From Chlorokybus atmophyticus (taxonomy: Eukaryota > Streptophyta > Chlorokybophyceae > Chlorokybales > Chlorokybaceae), in the NCBI GenBank assembly GCA_009103225.1, contig RHPI01002069.1, positions 2,594,206 to 2,658,205 on the forward strand: a stretch of 64,000 bases of DNA, read 5' to 3'. A program made the position numbers and the translations under genes. Every line of letters starts with the position of its first letter. The stretch's first letter is position 1. The notes beneath the pieces are model-generated. The model worked only from the letters and a program-made list of their open reading frames with translations. It was not told the origin of the DNA and ran no database searches. Shown piece after piece: positions 57,635-64,000 of the stretch.

Positions 57635-58500
57635 ACTCTCTCAGCGCTGCGCACACACAGGAAGAGAGACCATGCGCGTATGTGTGCACCCGTGTGAGTG
57701 CATAGGGTAAATACCGCAATTGCCACTTGGATATGCACACTCAGTGCATGCTGCAATGGCCCTTTAGACCTGGACACACCCGTAGGGTAAGCAGGGCGGG
57801 CCGGGCAATCCAACAACAACCAATCTCAGTCCCGTAACCAACTCACCTACAGCTCAAGTGCCATGTGTGCTATTCAAATGCAGCAACAGGCAGGCCCAAG
57901 GACGCACCTCTGCCATTCATTGACAATGCAATGGTTCAACAATGCAAGCTATATCGCCGGCCCATTTCACGTAGCAGTGTACGTCGCTGCCAATTGCAGC
58001 GGTGTACTAGGATGCGCACAGCCCGACACTTCAAACTTTCCCCGCCGGTGACATGCGGCCATGTCAGCAGTTGTTCAGTGCTCATCCGCGCTGTGTGGCA
58101 GCGCGCCGGGGTCGCCGGCGGCGAGGTACGTTAGGCCGTTGTTAAGCAACACACCCACAATGCTACGCCGGAAATCTGTGCTAAAGTTGTGGCGAGCGAC
58201 AGCCCAGTCCTGTACGCCGCTGTCACGACCTCTTGTAAAAAGGGGTCTCTCTGCAGCTACTGAGCTACCCAAAATGAGGAGCTGCACTGTCGCTGTCGTG
58301 CGGAGCCTCCAGGCGCGGTGCATGCATGCACAACAGCTGCGTTCGGCCGGTCGCTATGCAACTCAGCTTTTCCTGTCGCCACCATTGCCTCAGTGGCACC
58401 TGCCGACAGGCACCCGCTGCAGTGCTAGCCAAGCTGGTGGTTGTGTAGGCCTATCCAGCGCCTCATTAGCAACGTATGTACTTTGAGTGCTTGTTTTGCT
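57635..58500. other. No gene recognised
   Basis: Only short, overlapping open frames in several phases with ordinary composition. Could be further retrotransposon debris. Confidence 0.4.
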
Positions 58501-58524
58501 TGCGTTGTGGCGTTCGTGTTGCGT

Positions 58525-59149
58525 CACTGTTTTGATGCTAGTGCGCGCCTGCATATTAAGGAGCAGTTGAAGGTGCTTGGGGACGAGCATTGGGGGATCC
58601 TCGTCGACATGTGCTTTGGAAGCGCCAAGGATGATTCCGCCCTCGCAGACATGTGTATAGCATTGGCGATGCTCACAAAAGACCGCAACTTGTTCAAGCG
58701 GGAGTGTGCGCTACCAAAAGAGCTGGCAGCAGCTGTGTGTGCCAAGACAGTATACAAGCGCGAGAACCAGCAAGGTGAGGAAGTCTTGCTTCTCGTGGCC
58801 CGCAAGCCGCCGGCCCGTCGACCGTCGGCGTTTGGAGAGTTCTTCCGGTTCTGCAACTTCCGTCGGCGTTTGAGAGCCGTCGTCGTGTTGGCGATGACGA
58901 TGCACAGCCGGCTCCGTCCGGCCCTTCCTTACCCCCCGAGAACTGTGGCCACGGGCCACGCAGTGCTGGCGGCAATGCCGGCACTGACGACGACGACGGT
59001 GGCGAAGCTCTGCGGTGTGCCAGCTCTGAGTGTGTGCGACAGCAGCGCCACGTTCACGCCCAGACTGGCCAGGCTGACCAGGATGCAGCGCAGGCGGCCA
59101 TGAGGCTGAGCGGCGGCGGCCGGCAACCGCCAGAGCCACGGTGTTGCTA
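58525..59149 (+). CDS. Possible gene fragment, helical then acidic, unrecognised
   Basis: An open segment to about 58772 encodes a helical stretch (KEQLKVLGDEHWGILVDMCF, then SALADMCIALAMLTKDRNLF) ending at a CAAG|GTGAGG donor. A second open segment in another phase, about 58880-59149, encodes an Asp/Gly-rich sequence ending at TAG and could be the next exon. No start codon or domain is clear. It may be the end of a mobile-element gene. Confidence 0.3.
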
Positions 59150-59560
59150 GGCAAGTCAGTGCACACCGCACTGCACAGCTTGTCTACATTGACAAACGCA
59201 GGTACAAGCACACGTACATGCTCGTGTGCACACAAGCGTGCTTATGCACTCGTTCTCACCCACACCCGCGCAAAGCATTGCACGCGTGCACGCAGATGCA
59301 AGTTGTTTCAGACACACACATACACATACATGTGCACGCAGATCATGACACATGTGCACACAGAAGCGCGCGCACACACTGACTTACACACGTGCACACA
59401 CACGCACAGCACTGCACACTAGGCCTACATTTAATGACACACACAATGGCACACACTGCGCATTGCACAAGCGTGTGCACACTCGTGCTCACCCACACTA
59501 ACACCCACACACGTGCAATGCACTGCACGCGCGCACGCAAATGCACACGCTGACGCACAC
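59150..59560. repeat. CA/GCAC-rich microsatellite region
   Basis: Dense CACGCA, GTGCACAC and CACACA words over about 400 bp; the His/Thr/Cys-rich open frames here are repeat translations. Confidence 0.75.
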
Positions 59561-61777
59561 TTTATTCATGTGTTGTAATTTGCAAATGGCATGATTGTCA
59601 ATAAATTATAGCCCTAACAAGTGATGCAGATAAAAGGATGGTCTCAAAGTTGAGGATCCGATATGATGCAAACGAAACAATACAAATGGAGTGATTGGTA
59701 CATTCTGTTTGATAAATTGATAGGATTGCTTGTAAGGGTAAGAAAAGTTGGCAAATCTTCTCGCGATGCGTCTGTGTCTTACGTGAGAGGATGTTAAAAT
59801 ATACGCATCTTACGACGTATCGTGCCCGAATATTGCCATCGACTTTGCAAAGAATATGAAGATGAGTGCAGGCATGCTTGCTTAGCGCGATTGATCAATT
59901 CTTGTGCTACATTAAGGAAGCTGACATGAAATGAGATGATTTGCAAAACGCACGGGGATGCTCTCCAGATTAAGGGCTCAATCCGCCTTTGAGGCAAGCC
60001 CGAATCCCCATGTATTATATAATACATATATGTCAAAACTATGTTATCATAATGCAATATCTCGTGGCTTACATGTGTTATTACATATACGCCAACTCAG
60101 ATAGACGAGGAGAGGTTATGTCCCTCAGTTGCAGAGATTGACCAGTTTAAATCTAATCTGCAAGCAGGCGTTTGCGACGACATGCGGTCGAGGAATAAAT
60201 TAAAGCCGGTCGACTGCTAGTCGACCACCAGAATCATCGCGCTCGATATCGTTTGACCGTGCAATTGTCCAGATTGAACGGTGTTGGCAGGTTGAGACGC
60301 TCGATGTTACCAATCATCTGGCGGCGGCACGACGTGGGCGCGCTGCATTGCAGCACCCCCTGCTCACAACTTCTAAAGGACTTGCTGCAGGTAGAGCATC
60401 TGGAAGCCCGCGGCTATGCAACATGCTCGGCTTGGTACGTCATGTCTATAGCAATACGGAGCTTCCTTGGGTTAAGAGTTATTGAGTATGCTTTTGGTAA
60501 CAGAAACGTGATTGCTTGGTCTTAATGTGCAGTGAGGAGAAAATGGCATCAGCTCTTGGGTCGGTATTAATTCTTAGCCTGCCAGCCTTAGACCGTTGAA
60601 GAGGGTACCACGACTGCTTGACAAGTACCGAAGAAGATAAGCCATTGCATCATGGTGGTTGCAGTCTGTAAGCCTAAATAACATAGAAGCACAGAGTGGA
60701 GTTTGTGCGAAGGGTGCGTATCTTATTTCCTTGTTTGGATATACCTCATTTACCATCTTTTATGTTCATGTCGGTACACTGGTTAAAATGCGGAATCAAC
60801 CGCAGCTTTAATCGCTTATACAAGTTGCTATTATCTCACACGCGTGGAGCAAGGTTGCAAGGGGGTTTTTTAAGTACCATCCAAATGACGAAAGACATTG
60901 TCAAGCGAGACCAGATGATCGCATTGGAGTGCTTAGGCAATCTCTTTGGAATATCGCAACCGAGCTTGTTTACAAGCCGGTAAGTAGGAAGCTTTTGTGT
61001 TTGCGCAAAATGCAATGCGTGTTGCAGTGCATGAAGCATGTTACATATGCAGGTGCTGGCACTCGAAGACACGTGAAGCCCCCCGATTTTTAAACCTTTC
61101 GCATCCACTATGAAAGTCCGCATCCGCATGGTTGGGCTGCGCCATGTCCTTTTTGCCCTCATTCATTTCCTACTCCTAATGCATCACGTCTTTCAACAAT
61201 CTTTCATCCTTGCGCTTTTCCAAGTTCAATACCCGGCCTCCGGTTATATGCTTAGTCATTAGTATTAGTGGAAACAGAAAGGCTGCATATACGGCGGTAT
61301 ATGTAGCCTTTCTATTTTCTCTTCTTCTTCTGTTTACATGTGTGCATCTCATATTGATCTGCGTTCTTTCTTTGCGGGCCTTATGCACAACACTTTAATA
61401 CATCTTGTGCTTACGCTTTAAACCAACAACATCACCTTTGTCGCAAACGGTCATCATTAATTCAAAGCGTTAAGTTTACTGTCAATGCACTGGTCAGGTC
61501 CTTGTGAGATGAGTCAAGCAGTTTAAATTGTTATAACACACATACCCACATATGCGCAGGCATAGACACTTGCTCGGGCATGCACAACCACACGTACAGG
61601 CATGCCCAACCAAATGTACCCACACATAGTCACTTATAGAGGTAAACATGTGTGCGCATGCATGTGCACTCGTGTATGTGAAAGACGGGGCACGTGCGCA
61701 TGCGTGGACTTTTGTTGCATGCAGGCTGTGCTGGACTTTGTGAAGCGGAACACAATGGTGTGATGACCGTGCTCATA
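59561..61777. other. AT-richer region without a recognised gene
   Basis: Composition drops in GC compared with the host-gene island. Short open frames lack coding character. A 17-bp inverted repeat lies at 61276-61313. Confidence 0.5.
61276..61313. repeat. 17-bp inverted repeat, four-base loop
   Basis: Arms AGAAAGGCTGCATATAC and GTATATGTAGCCTTTCT pair at 16 of 17 positions around GGCG. Flanked by pyrimidine-rich TTTTCTCTTCTTCTTC on the right. Confidence 0.75.
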
Positions 61778-62318
61778 CGTCGCAAATATGACACGGTGAC
61801 TGATCAAAGACTGACGGGTGAGCCTGAGCCTGCCTAAGCCTGCCTGCCGCTGCCTCGAATGTTACTTTTTGATTGTTGGGTTTGCCGTTGGCTTAAGTGG
61901 ACTGACGCTAATGGCTGCGGGCCGAAAGGGGTTGTCAGTGGCACTGACAGGCCGAGAGTTGTCAATCAGTCACCTTTTGATCGATTTGCACAGACGGCCG
62001 TGAGCCGGTAGTCATGGACAGCTGACAGCAATAGCCGGCAGTCTTTGCCGCTACACTGCTGTTAATCTGTGAACCTTACCGTTTGACAAAAGTTGGCAAT
62101 TCTTGCCGTAAGCCAACACCAACATGCCATGCAGCTTGTACAAACCTTGGACTGCTTGTTTCGTCTTGCAATTTTAAGCCCACAATATATGCAATGTACC
62201 GGCAGTGGTGAGAGTATGTCCACTTGCAACTGAGCAGCCGACTTGCGCATGAAACTACCCACAACATTGAAACTAGCTGTCGCACTCATGCGCAGCATAT
62301 CAACCCGTGGTTCCTGCC

Positions 62319-63165
62319 TCAGAACTCCTCCTCAACCCGCTCCTCATGTTCCTCCTCCGACAAGTTTTCTGCTTCAACATTGGAGTCATTATCTGCCTCG
62401 CTCGCTGACAATACAGCGGCTACTTCGTCCTTCAACTTAAATGTCAGTACCTTGCCGTGCATGCGCATGCGCTTAATGGTCGCTTTGAGAGTGACTAACT
62501 GCATTTGGTATTGCTGTAAAAGGCGTGCTGCCAGAGGATTAAACCATCAGCATACACATGCTTACCTCGTCTTCCGCTTTCTTGCACTCCGCTAGGCAGA
62601 CAGTCAGCCTGCCGCGCTGCTCTTGGTTCACTCTGACCAACATGGCAATCTGCAAGCATACTGCTTAATTGCCGCTGGAAACATAGAACTAGGTCATGAG
62701 TTACCCGCTCGTGGTACTCCGCATCTTCTCTTTTGCGACTTGTGAGCTCCCGCAAGTAGAAATAGGCTGTGCATTGCGAGATTGGTCATGATGTTTATGT
62801 GCATGACACTGGAGGCTGTGCATGAGGGTGTGCATGTTGTATTGACAGTGTATGTCATGTGCAAGATACTTGAGGCTGTGCATGTGCAAGATAAAAGAAC
62901 CCTAGCATGTGGCATTGACAATGCATTGTAACCCACTTTAATTATGCCAGTTTTGTTTGGTCTCTTCAATTATGTCGCCGGTCGCAGCTGCTGGTGGGTC
63001 GGATGTTCTTAGAGGCAGTATTGTGGTGTGCCTTTGCCCACTCGGAGGGGGAGTCTTGTAAGATATCACTCGAGTCACTGTTGTCATTGGCTGTGCCTTT
63101 GGTAGGCATGGTGGGTTTAACACCAAGGACACCCCACCGGCACCTTGCCCGCCCTATGCGAACAT
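62319..63165 (-). pseudogene. Small coiled-coil gene of the second Plavaka copy
   Basis: Same exons as 39790-40636. The ATG is kept but codon 4 is TAG (ATGTTCGCATAG, 63165-63154), and the tail differs, ending EERVEEEF. The downstream helices (VTLKATIKRM, FKLKDEVAAVLSASEA) are well conserved. Confidence 0.7.
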
Positions 63166-63646
63166 GGGCTTCATCCCGGACCTTGACCACAACGCCCACT
63201 ACGCCCCTGGCAGTGCCGCTAACGATCCACCAAACGCCACATACCCTCGGCATCACCGCCCTGTAAGGGCATGACTTGGCGGAGCCATCAATGGTGTTTT
63301 CATGCGCAGGGACTGGCATTGCCAGCACTTGTCAATGGTACGAACTGCCATTGCTACTATGCAAAGGTATCGTTGAAATGGTACCTTTTGGCAAAGGCAT
63401 CCTCGTACCATTGAAATGGTTCAATCAGGATATTTATGCAGACTCACCCCACCCTGGATGTGTAATGGCAATCGTACCATGGTAATGATACGACGGAGCC
63501 GTTACGCCAGTGAATGGCGGCCAGGTTTTCCGCCTCTGGCATGCAAGGGTAGCGGCGGCAGTGGCGGCGGAGGCGGCGGCGCGTGTTGCTGGATATAATG
63601 ATGCAGATTACATTGGCAACACTTGTGTCGACGTCAGTAGTGAGCT

Positions 63647-64000
63647 ATGCAAGTCCTTTGTCCATATTGCCACATGCGCTTCGCCACACACACGGTCTAC
63701 ATGCACATTGTTTGCAACAGGGTGTGCAAGCAAATCAAGCTGTATGTTGACCAGCGTCCATTACAGTACGATGCGGGTCATGCTAAACTGGGGAGTTCAA
63801 TCCAGGATGCGCACATGCTTAAATGCTGAAGGACCCCTCTAGGAGACACACGCACAGCATCAACAGAAGGAGGAGGAAGTGAACTAGGGCTTTTGATGTG
63901 TGCGTGTGCCTGAGAAACCTGTGGCACGCCTACATGGAAGTGGAGGCGTCCCTTCGCACACGCACACGTCGGAATCCAGGTGGTATGGCTCGGAGCATGC
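63647..64000 (+). pseudogene. Plavaka transposase N-terminus, second copy, frameshifted
   Basis: Starts MQVLCPYCHMRFAT, matching the zinc finger of the intact copy, with one residue fewer before VYMH. A one-base insertion in CTTAAATGCTGAAGG shifts the frame to a TGA at about 63829; the homologous sequence continues in another frame to the window edge. Confidence 0.75.

Larger units (their letters stand above)
61778..64000 (+). mobile_element. Second, decayed Plavaka-type element (inverted, continues past window)
   Basis: It begins CGTCGCAAATATGACACGGTG and parallels, in reverse orientation, 41199 down to about 38850. Subterminal region, small coiled-coil gene, GTACCAT promoter and transposase N-terminus all occur in the same order. 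Coding parts are mutated. The element runs off the right edge. Confidence 0.8.

Overview
This is nuclear DNA of a eukaryote, probably a unicellular alga or other protist. The evidence is spliced multi-exon genes, LTR and DNA transposons, GT/CA- and GCGT-rich microsatellites inside introns, and no operons. A green-lineage origin is an inference from the mARC-like MOSC protein, the FYVE-ankyrin protein and the NUMOD3 protein; it is not proven. There are unsequenced gaps at 21516, 41608 and 46992-47268.

The window falls into a transposon nest (1-41.3 kb), a host-gene island (43.3-56.8 kb) and a degraded right flank (56.8-64 kb). In the left nest a pogo/Tigger-like transposase gene, now a pseudogene, is split into two halves (4.5-5.0 kb and 23.2-24.5 kb). 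The insert is an approximately 18.2-kb CACTA/EnSpm-like element (4991-23146) with CAC...GTG ends, arrays of small GTGCCG-N4-CGGCAC hairpins just inside both ends, and three decayed genes. That element was itself hit by a solo LTR (8896-9354, duplication TCTTT) and by a full-length Copia retrotransposon (16605-22062, duplication AATAG). The Copia has an intact 1293-codon gag-pol and a primer-binding site that matches the anticodon region of initiator tRNA-Met. A second solo LTR of the same family lies at 24737-25197.

The most striking object is a 14.6-kb Plavaka-type DNA transposon (about 26611-41199) inserted precisely into a pogo-type MITE (26187-41264). It looks intact. It encodes a five-exon Plavaka transposase (934 aa), a seven-exon protein joining an OTU cysteine-protease domain to a C-terminal RING-like finger (1114 aa), a zinc-finger/Tudor-like/C5-cytosine DNA methyltransferase (535 aa), an unrecognised seven-exon protein and a small coiled-coil protein. 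All promoter regions of these genes carry palindromes built on GTACCAT/ATGGTAC. Three of the proteins begin with the same kind of CPxC...H...C zinc finger. Together these suggest a self-contained, co-regulated mobile system with chromatin- and ubiquitin-directed cargo. A decayed, inverted relative of its right end occupies 61778-64000.

The host island holds F-actin capping protein alpha (-) and an mARC-like MOSC protein (+), transcribed divergently; an unrecognised protein with a possible 2H-phosphoesterase motif (-); a NUMOD3-motif protein (-); and a FYVE-ankyrin protein (+). In the three best-resolved host genes, 5 of 25 introns have GC-AG rather than GT-AG borders, far more than usual. The right flank carries a LINE-type reverse transcriptase remnant, a possible gene fragment and AT-richer DNA in which I see no gene.
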